DNA of 64,000 bases, taken from positions 45,696-109,695 of the forward strand of contig DATGLM010000038.1 in assembly GCA_035294125.1 (NCBI GenBank), given 5' to 3'. Shown in pieces: positions 25,618 to 34,014 of this stretch. This stretch comes from CADDYT01 sp035294125 (GTDB lineage: Bacteria; Chloroflexota; Ktedonobacteria; Ktedonobacterales; Ktedonobacteraceae). Numbering within the stretch: the stretch's first letter is position 1; the number at the start of each line of letters is the position of its first letter. Position numbers and translations under genes: made by a program. The notes below the pieces were generated by a model. It saw only the letters and a program-made list of their open reading frames with translations. It was not told the origin of the DNA and did not search any database.

Positions 25618-27174
25618 TCAGTCTCTCAGTAATATCTCGCGAATGGCGATGATTTCGCGGCGCAGGTTGGTGTCGATATTCACGGCGCTGCCGATCTTCT
25701 CGCAGGCGTGCAGTACTGTGCTGTGGTCACGTCCGCCGAAAAGCTGGCCGATTTCCAGCAGAGAGGCCTGCGTTTCCTGACGGATGAGGTACATGGCGAT
25801 CTGGCGCGGCATGACGATATGTTTGTCGCGCTGCTTGCCACACATCGCCTCTAGCGAGATATGGTAATATTCCGCCACCGCCTGCGCAATTTGCTGGCTG
25901 TTCAGGCGCGTCTCGCGGTTATCGCTTTCCAGCGAGGACATGGCGGCTCGCGCTACGTCCATTGTCAGCTCGGTGCGGTGCAGTTGCTGGTAGGCGATGA
26001 GACGGTTCAGGCAGCCCTCCAGTTCGCGGATATTGGTCTGCACGCGCCCGGCAATATAGGCGATGATGTCACCGGGAACGCGATAGCCGAGCAGATCGGC
26101 CTTGACGCGCAGGATCGCCATGCGCGTCTCCAGATCGGGCGGCTGGATGTCGGCGATCAGGCCCCACTCGAAACGCGAGCGCAGGCGTTCTTCCAGGCTG
26201 ACGATGGCCTTTGGCGGGCGATCGCTGCAGATCACGATCTGCTTGCTCATCTCGTACAGACTGTTGAAGGTGTGGAAAAATTCCTCCTCCGTCGACTCTT
26301 TGCCCGCGATGAACTGGATATCGTCCACCAGCAAGATATCGACCGAGCGATATTTGGCGCGAAACTCTTCGGTGGTGCGATAGCGAATGGCATTGATAAT
26401 TTCGTTGGTAAACTGCTCTGAGGAGACATAGAGCACGGCCAGCCCGGTCTGCACGCCCTGATGCCCGATAGCATGCAGCAGGTGCGTCTTGCCCAATCCC
26501 ACGCCGCCATAAAGGAATAGCGGGTTGTAGGACTCGCCAGGAGCCTCGGCCACCGCCAGAGAGGCCGCGTGCGCCAACCGATTGCTATTGCCAACGATAA
26601 AGGCATCGAAGGTATAGCGGGGGTTGAGCCGGTTGTGCATCAGGATAGTGCGCTGCTCGTTGTCCCACTCGTCCAGTGCGTCCATATTGTGGGTGCCTCC
26701 ATAGTTGAGGTTGTGAGCCGGAGATCGGGCGGGGAGATCGTAATCTTGATAGCCATAGCCGCCTGCCTGCTGCGCTGGCATATGCGCCGAGGCATAGCCG
26801 CGAACATAAATTTCCTGGCCTTGTTGATCTTCCTCCTCGCCCAGGCCGTCGCCCATCTCCGCGCCATCGGTGACCATGACACGCACCGGCAGCCCTGTGA
26901 TATCTGACAGGATATCTTCGAGCGAGCGCCGCCAGCGCGTATTGATGACGTCGCGCGCCAGATCATTGGACACTTGCAGCGTAAAATACAGCAACTGCTC
27001 CTGACCAGCAGAAGCCGCGTCGATATCGTCCGCGCCGGTATAGGGAGTGTTGAGCAGGTGGGCCTCGCGCAGCCACTCCTTGCAAACGGCATCAGGGGCG
27101 ACAGGCGCCGTTTCCAGGCGTTCGAGCGTAGTACGCCAGAGGGCCGCTGTATTTGCCGTGTTCGCTGTGTTCAC
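25618..27174 (-). CDS. dnaA: Chromosomal replication initiator DnaA
   Basis: A 518-residue DnaA, longer than the usual 440-470. Domain I is about 1-100; a long acidic/Gly-Tyr-rich domain II spans about 105-170; the AAA+ domain (about 175-390) has Walker A 'GGVGLGKTHLLHA', Walker B 'ILLVDDIQF' and 'SDRPPKAIVSLEERLRSRFEWGL'. The C-terminal DNA-binding domain ends with the signature 'GGRDHSTVLHACEKI'. The start is GTG 27174, with GGGAG 7 bp upstream. The usual partners dnaN, recF, gyrB and rpmH are not next to it, and I saw no cluster of TTATCCACA boxes nearby, so this is probably not the origin region. Confidence 0.96.
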   Translation of the reverse strand: MNTANTANTAALWRTTLERLETAPVAPDAVCKEWLREAHLLNTPYTGADDIDAASAGQEQLLYFTLQVSNDLARDVINTRWRRSLEDILSDITGLPVRVMVTDGAEMGDGLGEEEDQQGQEIYVRGYASAHMPAQQAGGYGYQDYDLPARSPAHNLNYGGTHNMDALDEWDNEQRTILMHNRLNPRYTFDAFIVGNSNRLAHAASLAVAEAPGESYNPLFLYGGVGLGKTHLLHAIGHQGVQTGLAVLYVSSEQFTNEIINAIRYRTTEEFRAKYRSVDILLVDDIQFIAGKESTEEEFFHTFNSLYEMSKQIVICSDRPPKAIVSLEERLRSRFEWGLIADIQPPDLETRMAILRVKADLLGYRVPGDIIAYIAGRVQTNIRELEGCLNRLIAYQQLHRTELTMDVARAAMSSLESDNRETRLNSQQIAQAVAEYYHISLEAMCGKQRDKHIVMPRQIAMYLIRQETQASLLEIGQLFGGRDHSTVLHACEKIGSAVNIDTNLRREIIAIREILLRD

Positions 27175-27195
27175 AGGTGTTCTCCCAGCCGTATA

Positions 27196-27591
27196 TTATG
27201 CCGCAATGAAAGCGACGCACTCAATTTCGACTCGCGCCTTACGCGGCAGTTCCGCCACAGCCACTGTCGAGCGTGCCGGAGCCGGACGCCCCTCCTGTCC
27301 AAAATAGCTGGCATAGACGGCGTTCATCGCCTGAAAATCACCCATATCCGTGAGAAAGACCGTCGTTTTGACGACATTGGCCAGAGACGTTCCCGCGCCC
27401 TCCAGCACCGCCTGCAGGTTTTGCAGGACGCGATGTGTCTGTGCCGCGACATCATCGCCGACCAGCACCCCGGTAGCCGGGTCAAGCGCGATCTGACCGG
27501 ATGCATAGACCATCTCACCACAGCGAATGGCTTGACTGTACGGCCCGATAGCTGCCGGTGCCGCCGACGTTTGAATTTGTAGGTGTTCCAT
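27196..27591 (-). CDS. ridA: RidA family protein
   Basis: RidA (YjgF/YER057c) of about 131 residues. 'AAIGPYSQAIRCGEMVYASGQI' opens the fold, the catalytic Arg lies in 'GRPAPARSTVAVAELP' (about 103), and 'RVEIECVAFIAA' closes it. RidA hydrolyses reactive enamines and imines released by PLP enzymes. ATG 27591 is chosen (AGGGAT 9 bp upstream); ATG 27597 is two codons earlier. It precedes dnaA by 21 bp with no terminator, so dnaA is probably read from the same transcript, an unusual arrangement. Confidence 0.92.
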   Translation of the reverse strand: MEHLQIQTSAAPAAIGPYSQAIRCGEMVYASGQIALDPATGVLVGDDVAAQTHRVLQNLQAVLEGAGTSLANVVKTTVFLTDMGDFQAMNAVYASYFGQEGRPAPARSTVAVAELPRKARVEIECVAFIAA

Positions 27592-27745
27592 AAGCATTAT
27601 CCCTGATGACCACAATATCAATGATAACGATGAGCTTCTTGCTATCTACAATACGGGCAATACTCACAATACTCATCCCAACGACAACCCGGTTTATTAT
27701 AAACATGAGACACAAAGATACCAGAGCGTCCCACGGAAAAAAAAA

Positions 27746-28717
27746 TTACGAAGGATACGATCCGCGTCCCGTCGGGGGGGGGTATCCCTCCACACCGGCG
27801 GCAAAGGGGCGCTCCGTTCCCTGCACCGGTTGCGTGGGAACGACCGCGCTGGCGCGACCAAGCTCCCTTGCGCATATAAGCAGCGCACGCTGCATCTCTG
27901 CCGCCGAGTGAAAGCGATCCTCAGGCTCTTTCTCCAATGCTCGTGAAACAATCTGTTCGACCGCTGGCGGAACATGCGGATTAAACTGGCGCAGTGGCGG
28001 CGGATTCGTTGAAGCATGCTGCATGGCGATGGAGACGGCTGTCGGCCCGACGAACGGAGGGCGCCCGGCCAGCATCTCGAACATGACCACGCCCAGCGAA
28101 TAAAGATCGGATGAAGGGAGCAACGTCTCGCCTCGCGCCTGCTCCGGCGATAGATAATCGGCGGTGCCGAGCACGATGCCACTATTGGTCAGGCCCGCGT
28201 CTTCGGCTACGCGCACGATGCCAAAATCGGTGAGCTTGACCAGCAGGCCGCCATGATAGAGGCCACCCATACTGCCCGGACGCACCAGCATAATATTCTG
28301 CGGTTTGATATCCCGGTGAATAAAATGCCGCTCGTGAGCCACCTGCAGCACGGCGCACACCTGCGCCGCGATTTCGACAGCCTCCTTTGGCTGCAACTTT
28401 CCACGCCGCGCGATCAGTTGTTTGAGCGTTGGGCCATCGATATATTCCATGACCAGGAAATATTGATCGAGTTCCTCGATGAAATCGTAAATAGTGACGG
28501 CGTTCGGATGCGTCAGCTTGGCAGCCGCCCGCGCTTCGCGCCGGAAACGTTCCACTGCCCGCGTGTCATTCTTATCCAGGGACCGCAGCATCTTCACCGC
28601 CACCACCCGTTCCATCTTGGAATCCCAGGTTTTGAACACACTCGCCATGCCTCCGGTCGCAATATGTTCGAGTATCTGGTAGTGTCCGGCAATCACTTTG
28701 CCTTCAAGTTGGTGCAA
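27746..28717 (-). CDS. Soluble Ser/Thr protein kinase (PknB-like kinase domain)
   Basis: A 323-residue Hanks-type kinase. 'ATGGMASVFKTWD' (Gly loop), 'VAVKML' (ATP Lys), 'HRDIKPQNI' (catalytic loop), 'LTDFGIVRVAED' (DFG), 'GTADYLSPEQARGE' (activation segment and APE-like motif) are all intact, so it should be active. There is no TM or sensor domain; the tail after residue 285 is Pro/Gly-rich. A C9 run near the end of the coding strand (G9 at 27774-27782) lies about ten codons before the stop, where slippage would alter only the tail. The start is TTG 28717 behind GAGGTAAGAAACA. Confidence 0.93.
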   Translation of the reverse strand: MHQLEGKVIAGHYQILEHIATGGMASVFKTWDSKMERVVAVKMLRSLDKNDTRAVERFRREARAAAKLTHPNAVTIYDFIEELDQYFLVMEYIDGPTLKQLIARRGKLQPKEAVEIAAQVCAVLQVAHERHFIHRDIKPQNIMLVRPGSMGGLYHGGLLVKLTDFGIVRVAEDAGLTNSGIVLGTADYLSPEQARGETLLPSSDLYSLGVVMFEMLAGRPPFVGPTAVSIAMQHASTNPPPLRQFNPHVPPAVEQIVSRALEKEPEDRFHSAAEMQRALLICARELGRASAVVPTQPVQGTERPFAAGVEGYPPPTGRGSYPS

Positions 28718-28815
28718 TGTTTCTTACCTCAGCAACCTGGGAATGACTTTCAACTCTATACGAGAACTTTCTGTCCATGAGAACTTCTAATTTACGCTAG
28801 TATACCATCAACCGG

Positions 28816-30063
28816 CTACGGCGTCCAGAATGGGCGTGAATCTGCGTCAACCCCTCCCTGTGTCAATTGTATCGGGCTGCCCTGCATGGCATACTTGCCC
28901 GTCTTAGGATTGAGGCTCACATTCGCCAGCCAGATATCGAACTCGTCGTTGTTATAGGATAGGAAGGCTATCTGCTTCCCGTCCGGCGACCAGACGGGCT
29001 GGCTGATGTACTGTCCCTGTATAATCAGCGATGACGCAGGATAGGAGGCCAGCGCGGCTTTCTCCGTCGCGGGAGTGTTTGGATTGCTCGTCAAGTCGCC
29101 TGAAGGCATGGGCATAACATATAAGCCCATCGAGTTCGTCGAAGGATTGCGGCGGATATAGGCAATCCAGTTGCCATCCGGCGAGAAAGCAGGCTCAATG
29201 CATTCCACATCCGGCGGCGTCAGCGCCACTGCCGGGTCCAGTCCTGACCCCTCGACGCCGGGGCTGTACATACCGGGATGCTTTGCAATCGCTGTCGCAT
29301 CTTCAAAGAATAGCTGAATGACCTGGTTGGTACCGGTCTTGTCGTAGGTATAGTGTGTGTAAATGAGCTGCGTGGGATGTCCCGGTCGGTACATGGGATC
29401 GCGGTCACCGCCGTCACCATAATCGGCGTAGGCGACGATCTGCGAATCGGCTTTCCCCTCAGCCCCGGTCAGGTTCGTATAGTTGATGGAGATGGAAAAT
29501 ATCTGCATATCAACGAACGGCGCGCTGGCGAAATCGCCACCTAACTGCGCCCAGTCGAAATTCTTCTGGAAATCGCTCAGAAAGGTCAGGTGCGTATCAT
29601 CCGACCATGTAGGCTGGGCAAACCAGTAGTAATCGTCTTCTGGAAAGCCGCCACTGTTGGTCCAGTAATGCCCGTTGCCGTTGATCAGCACGTGCTCCGG
29701 TCCGCCATTGGCTGGCATGTAGACGAGATTGGCCGAGTCTCCGAAGCGTACATCAAAGGCAACCCACTTCCCATCCGGCGAGACTGCCGGGTCGCGCACG
29801 TCCTGCCCATGCGTCAGTTGAGTGACATTGCGCGTCCCATTCAGAACCAGCAGATTGCGGTTCTGCGTAAAGTAAATCTTGCCCTTAAAAAGGGCCTGAC
29901 TGGCCTGATTGACGCTGATTTTCTGCCCGTTTCCCGTAGTCTCCGTTTTGAAGTTTCCCTGGTTGCCGCCGCCACTGCTGCCGCCAATACCGAGGCAGCC
30001 CTCAACTGCGAACGCCACGAGCACCAGTAAAAAGGCAATGCGCAAAGAAAAAATTTTTCTCAT
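28816..30063 (-). CDS. TolB/PD40-type beta-propeller lipoprotein
   Basis: 415 residues from ATG 30063 (GAGGTG 9 bp upstream; the longer frame from 30105 overlaps the gene before it). A signal sequence ends in a lipobox-like A-V-E-G-C. After a Gly/Asn-rich spacer come PD40-type propeller blades: 'VRDPAVSPDGKWVAFDVRF', 'QPTWSDDTHLTFLSDF', 'EPAFSPDGNWIAYIRR', 'QPVWSPDGKQIAFLSY'. It is likely anchored outside the cell and binds protein or glycan. It starts 13 bp after the LCP gene, which suggests a cell-wall-related job. Confidence 0.85.
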   Translation of the reverse strand: MRKIFSLRIAFLLVLVAFAVEGCLGIGGSSGGGNQGNFKTETTGNGQKISVNQASQALFKGKIYFTQNRNLLVLNGTRNVTQLTHGQDVRDPAVSPDGKWVAFDVRFGDSANLVYMPANGGPEHVLINGNGHYWTNSGGFPEDDYYWFAQPTWSDDTHLTFLSDFQKNFDWAQLGGDFASAPFVDMQIFSISINYTNLTGAEGKADSQIVAYADYGDGGDRDPMYRPGHPTQLIYTHYTYDKTGTNQVIQLFFEDATAIAKHPGMYSPGVEGSGLDPAVALTPPDVECIEPAFSPDGNWIAYIRRNPSTNSMGLYVMPMPSGDLTSNPNTPATEKAALASYPASSLIIQGQYISQPVWSPDGKQIAFLSYNNDEFDIWLANVSLNPKTGKYAMQGSPIQLTQGGVDADSRPFWTP

Positions 30064-30076
30064 ATCCAGGCTCACC

Positions 30077-32044
30077 TCATGCTTGCATACCAATGGGTGA
30101 CTCAAAAACGGTGAGACAGAGCAGATCGATCAGGCTGCGCACACCCAGCAGGCTGCTGCTGCCATCGCTGTAGCTCATGCTGCTGACTTCTGTCATTTGC
30201 TGGGCCACCTGCCACACGCTGTCGCTGCTGACTGGAGTTGCGAAGGATGGCACAGCACTGGACGATGGCTGCTGAACTGTGGCAATCGCTGTTGACGTTG
30301 AATTCGGGACGCCGGTGCTGCTGAGACCTGGATCTATAGGACAGCGGGCCTGGTCTCCCAGGCCAAACATCTGAGCAATAGCGGGCTGCACGGTCGCACA
30401 ATTGAGCACAACGATGTCCTGCGCCCCGTAAGCTGTGGGGTAATTTCCCACTGTCCGCGAATAATCTCCATCCAGCACGAGTTGCTTGATCTGGCTCTGG
30501 TTGATTGAGCGCGCAAAGTTCATCAACTTGAACACGTCGGTCAATTGCATGTCTGTCTTGACGTATCCGTTCAAATCGTTTGCCAGTTGAGGCAGTTCTC
30601 CGACGACATTCGGGTTGTTCAGCTTGAGTTTCAGGGCTGACAGGAGTTGTTGCTGGCGCTGAGAGCGGCCAAAATCGCCTACCAGATCGGCGTGACGGGA
30701 GCGCACATATTCAAGCGCCGTCTCACCATTCATGTGCTGTGGCCCCGGCGCAATATACAGCCGCATGTACGCATACTGATTCTGGCTCCCGCCGACATCG
30801 TCGGGATAGTTATCGTCGGTAATTGGATGAATAGCATCGATGTCGACACCGTTGACCGTATTCACCACTTTAATAAACCCATCCAGTCCCACCCAGGCGT
30901 AATAGTTGATAGGAATACCAAAATCCTGATAGATTGTAGCACGACTGAGCGCGATGCCGCCACGTCCATATGCCTGATCCAGTTTCATGAATCCGTAGCC
31001 ATCGGCAGCCTGCAGCCAGGTATCACGTGGGATTGAGAGCATACCAACATATTTTGTCTGTGGATCAATAGTCACGACAATATCGGTTTGCGCCAGGTAA
31101 ACTCCATCGAATTTCTGATCTGTGTCGCTGCCCAGCAAAAGAATATTGATGCGTCCTCCGCTCAGAATATCACCACCGTTAGCGGTTGTCTGGTTGGGGT
31201 CAACATCTCCCTTCAAGCGCGGTACCTGCTGATTGGTGATGTCAGCAACGGACGCGGCAAAGTTCGTCTCATAATAGTACGCGCCCGCTCCGCCCATAAG
31301 CAGAATCACCAGCACAAAGATCAGGATGACTCGCGCCCAGATGGGAACGCGCCGCTTCTTGCGTTTCTCCACATGCGCAGGCGGGACATAATAGCCAGGA
31401 GGTGGCTGATAGCCAGGTCGGGCATAAGCTGATGGATAGCCAGCCTGGGCAGGAGAAGGGGAAAAGCCAATGGCTGCTCCCTGTGGGCTTCCCGCCCATC
31501 CCTGCGGCCAGGCAGCGGACCGAGGGGCTACGACCGGCAGCACGAGCGGATTAATCTGTTGCGGGCCGGGCGCAACGGGCGCCACAGGGGCATTTGCGCC
31601 CCTGACCGGCATCGCTCCCATCCCAACCCCCGCAGGGATGTTCGGCGCACCTTGCGCTGGAAGCAACGGCCTGGCAAAAACCTGTGACTGTGCCGCTTCA
31701 GGCATGATGGCCGGACCCGTAACCGGTCCTTTTGCCGCTGGCTGCTGCGTCATTCCTCCGGCGATGAGCGACGCATCGCGCGTTCCGTTGAAGCCATCGA
31801 TCACGACGGTATTGCTCTGACTGACGCCCCGCATGGCTTTCCAGCCGGAGAGTAATCCCATGCCGGGAGTATATGTCGCGGGAAGAGAATTCGGGTCGGT
31901 ACCAGATGTCACACCGGGCTGCGCATCTGTGGTTGGCGACCACTCGCTTCTCGATAAAAGACCTCCTTGCCCTTGCTGGTGCTGCTGCACCAGGTGTTCG
32001 TCCTTATTCTGGAAAGGTTGTATCTGCACAAATTGGCGCTTCAC
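30077..32044 (-). CDS. LytR-CpsA-Psr (LCP) family glycopolymer transferase
   Basis: A 655-residue LCP protein. The first 220 residues are a cytosolic, Pro/Ala/Gln-rich, probably disordered region, followed by KRKKRR and one TM (about 232-255). The LCP domain (about 295-520) has 'INILLLGSDTD', 'TDIVVTIDPQ', 'MLSIPRDTW' and 'ALEYVRSRHADLVGDFGRSQRQQQLL'; the Arg and Asp residues that bind the lipid-linked substrate are present. LCP enzymes move wall teichoic acid-like or other glycopolymers from undecaprenyl carriers to peptidoglycan. GTG 32044, with AGGT 9 bp upstream. It fits a monoderm wall together with mltG and uppP in this window. Confidence 0.93.
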   Translation of the reverse strand: MKRQFVQIQPFQNKDEHLVQQHQQGQGGLLSRSEWSPTTDAQPGVTSGTDPNSLPATYTPGMGLLSGWKAMRGVSQSNTVVIDGFNGTRDASLIAGGMTQQPAAKGPVTGPAIMPEAAQSQVFARPLLPAQGAPNIPAGVGMGAMPVRGANAPVAPVAPGPQQINPLVLPVVAPRSAAWPQGWAGSPQGAAIGFSPSPAQAGYPSAYARPGYQPPPGYYVPPAHVEKRKKRRVPIWARVILIFVLVILLMGGAGAYYYETNFAASVADITNQQVPRLKGDVDPNQTTANGGDILSGGRINILLLGSDTDQKFDGVYLAQTDIVVTIDPQTKYVGMLSIPRDTWLQAADGYGFMKLDQAYGRGGIALSRATIYQDFGIPINYYAWVGLDGFIKVVNTVNGVDIDAIHPITDDNYPDDVGGSQNQYAYMRLYIAPGPQHMNGETALEYVRSRHADLVGDFGRSQRQQQLLSALKLKLNNPNVVGELPQLANDLNGYVKTDMQLTDVFKLMNFARSINQSQIKQLVLDGDYSRTVGNYPTAYGAQDIVVLNCATVQPAIAQMFGLGDQARCPIDPGLSSTGVPNSTSTAIATVQQPSSSAVPSFATPVSSDSVWQVAQQMTEVSSMSYSDGSSSLLGVRSLIDLLCLTVFESPIGMQA

Positions 32045-32413
32045 CGTAGAGTACCTGCTTCCTTACGCGCTGACTTCTGGATAACCTTTTCCCGGCCCTT
32101 CTCACTTTTTCCGTCTCCTCCACTTCATCCTCCACCCGTAACAGGGCCGTTTCTCTCCTCAGTTATCCTCTCTTCATCAGCATAACGACGGAAAAAAGAG
32201 CAAACGATTTCCTTGATAAGTATAACGAAGGGATAAGAGGAAAATTCACCAACCATGCGAACTTGCGGGTGGCAATAGTACTTTCGGGAAGAGGATTTTT
32301 TTGCTCCTGAGCATGACAATGACTCTTCAGGAAGTAACTGCTCCAGATGCTTCCTGAAGAGTCATTACAGGTAGAAAACAGGAATGGATACCTGCTTTCC
32401 ACAGGAAGGGAGA
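32045..32413. other. Intergenic region upstream of the LCP gene
   Basis: About 370 bp between two minus-strand genes. It holds the hairpin at 32318-32366 and, closer to the LCP start, pyrimidine-rich sequence. No gene is seen and no promoter pair stands out. Confidence 0.5.
32318..32366 (-). terminator. Inverted repeat with 17-bp arms behind the GAF-like gene
   Basis: AATGACTCTTCAGGAAG pairs perfectly with its complement around a 15-nt centre, about 50 bp after the stop at 32414. The run of T is weak just after the stem, but GCAAAAAAATCC follows 17 bases later on the minus strand. Confidence 0.55.
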
Positions 32414-33301
32414 CTATTCCTCAAAAGCGCGTGGACGCTCGAAAAGCTCTTCTTCGAGTTGCTCCCAGGCCAGTCGCTCGGCCTCGAGCGAATTGATCGG
32501 CTTCGACGCTACAACTGACTCGGTCATAATGCGGGCAATACGCTGCTGCATGCTGGCCAGGTAGTGACGCTGCACGTCCTCCGAGGGCATAACGCACAGC
32601 TCTATACGTTCAGGTTCGTAGAACTCCTCCGGCTCAAAAGCCAGAGCAATCACTTCAGTATAGCACTGTAGCTGCTGCAAGCGTTCTGTTTCCAGGAAAT
32701 AGTCAGATCGGACGCTGGTCGCAACGAAGCAACCGGCAATCTCCCCTGCCCGTATTATGGGATAAGCCGCCATGCTTCGCTTGAAAGCCTGCCCATTCTC
32801 CCCCAACCCGCAAGCGTTTTGTGAAGCCAGGTTTTGAATCACTGCTGGTCGCCCCATAGTTACAGCATAGCCCGCCAGCGACTCCGCTCCCAGAAACAGG
32901 AGTGTGTCGTCCTGGCTATGCTCCTCCGGCGTGGCAATACGCAGGCATTCGTACATACTGCGAATCTTCTTCCCCTTGTATGGCGGCAGGCAGCGCACAA
33001 TAGTCACTTCGATCCCCAGCCGTTGTGGGTCCAGTTGCTCTCTGGCCTGCCTCAGAACAAGGTTGCAGATAGCCCAGAAACGTAAAACGCCCGTCAGATT
33101 CGCATACGCCCGGAGCACGTCGGCATAGCAAACTGAAGCTATGCCTTTCCCCAGCTCCCCACGACCCTCATCCAGCCCGGTTCCTCCAGATCTTCTCCCT
33201 ATCCCTGTTTCTCCCACCCCCCAGGCCCGTAGCGCATTTTCCCTGCCATCGTCCTGCGCGGAGAAACTCCGATATCCCTGCCATAGTTGCATTTTTTGCA
33301 T
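32414..33301 (-). CDS. GAF-like domain protein
   Basis: A 295-residue protein. Residues about 60-240 look like a divergent GAF domain: 'FLGAESLAGYAVTMGRPAVIQNLASQN' and 'SMAAYPIIRAGEIAGCFVATSV' match the loop and core strand of the fold, followed by a long helix ('ETERLQQLQCYTEVIALAF'). The C-terminal 55 residues are helical and acidic. There is no output domain, so it may sense a ligand and bind a partner. ATG 33301 follows GTGAGGTAGAAAG. It is unlinked to its neighbours. Confidence 0.65.
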   Translation of the reverse strand: MQKMQLWQGYRSFSAQDDGRENALRAWGVGETGIGRRSGGTGLDEGRGELGKGIASVCYADVLRAYANLTGVLRFWAICNLVLRQAREQLDPQRLGIEVTIVRCLPPYKGKKIRSMYECLRIATPEEHSQDDTLLFLGAESLAGYAVTMGRPAVIQNLASQNACGLGENGQAFKRSMAAYPIIRAGEIAGCFVATSVRSDYFLETERLQQLQCYTEVIALAFEPEEFYEPERIELCVMPSEDVQRHYLASMQQRIARIMTESVVASKPINSLEAERLAWEQLEEELFERPRAFEE

Positions 33302-33656
33302 CTTTCTACCTCACTACTACAAAGACAGTACCAAACGTCGCTTCTTCCCTCGTAAGAGCATACTCGTTTGTCGATAGGGTTGTCAACCTTTTTAGAAGAA
33401 ATATTTGGAATTTCTATGGAATCTTTTTGACTTTCCGGTTAATATTTAAAGTAAATCTCATCAACTCAAAATAAAAGCTCATGTTTATACGTTCGCTTGC
33501 TAGCTACTTTTCCGCCTGCTTCTTTAATAGAAATTTAATGTCTGCTTGCCTTCTTTCCCTTTATCCTCTGGGATGTCTGCCTGCTTTCCTGTATCATTGT
33601 CCATATTACCTGACTTATATCTATAAACTGGCTTATCATCTGCCTTCTCTGCCCCT
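33302..33656. other. AT-rich intergenic region
   Basis: About 355 bp of AT-rich sequence, clearly lower in GC than the genes around it. An open frame on the plus strand (33481-33780) runs through the perfect hairpin at 33657-33716, has no ribosome binding site and is not believed. It should contain the promoter of the GAF-like gene. Confidence 0.45.
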
Positions 33657-33716
33657 TAAAACAGGGAAAGGGGTTGAGAAAGCAAAGAGACTTTCTCAAC
33701 CCCTTTCCCTGTTTTA
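33657..33716 (-). terminator. 26-bp perfect inverted repeat behind the small membrane protein
   Basis: Perfect 26-bp arms (TAAAACAGGGAAAGGGGTTG...) with an 8-nt loop CAAAGAGA. On the minus strand it begins 16 bp after the stop of the 36-residue gene and has TAAAAC/GTTTTA ends, the form of a bidirectional intrinsic terminator. Confidence 0.75.
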
Positions 33717-33732
33717 CGCTAGCCCTTCTTTC

Positions 33733-33843
33733 CTATTCGTTTCTCTCCTCACGCAAAGATTGGATGAAGGAGAGCAGTAAAGAGCCACCTAGTACGACTA
33801 GCAGCACAATTTCCATTGTACTAAAAGTCTTTTTTTTCTGCAT
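33733..33843 (-). CDS. 36-residue single-TM small protein
   Basis: A short gene with all the expected signals: AAGGAG 9 bp before an ATG at 33843, 36 codons, a TAG stop and a strong terminator 16 bp later. The protein starts M-Q-K-K-K-T-F-S-T, continues with one TM ('MEIVLLVVLGGSLLLSFIQ', about residues 10-28) and ends with the charged tail R-E-E-R-N-E. By the positive-inside rule the N-terminus is cytosolic. No family is recognised. It is upstream of and co-directional with nothing else, so it is a stand-alone transcript. Small one-TM proteins of this kind often bind and tune larger membrane proteins; that role is only a guess here. Confidence 0.65.
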   Translation of the reverse strand: MQKKKTFSTMEIVLLVVLGGSLLLSFIQSLREERNE

Positions 33844-34014
33844 CGCCATTTCTCCTTATGCGAATCAAGAATGCGTACCCATCTCTTACATGTCCTGAAA
33901 AAGACTCTTACGCATGCGCGGGTCAGGTTTTTATAGCATGCAACGATTATAGCGCGTACCTCATATACGTGCAACGATTTGCTGGCCTTCTCGCCTGTGG
34001 CATCCACTATCGAG

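Noticed and set aside
25549..27200. Chromosomal origin beside dnaA
   Set aside because: No cluster of TTATCCACA-type boxes or AT-rich unwinding element with boxes was seen, and the usual origin genes are absent.
33481..33780. 99-residue open frame on the plus strand
   Set aside because: It runs straight through the perfect hairpin at 33657-33716, has no ribosome binding site, and the opposite strand holds a better supported small gene.
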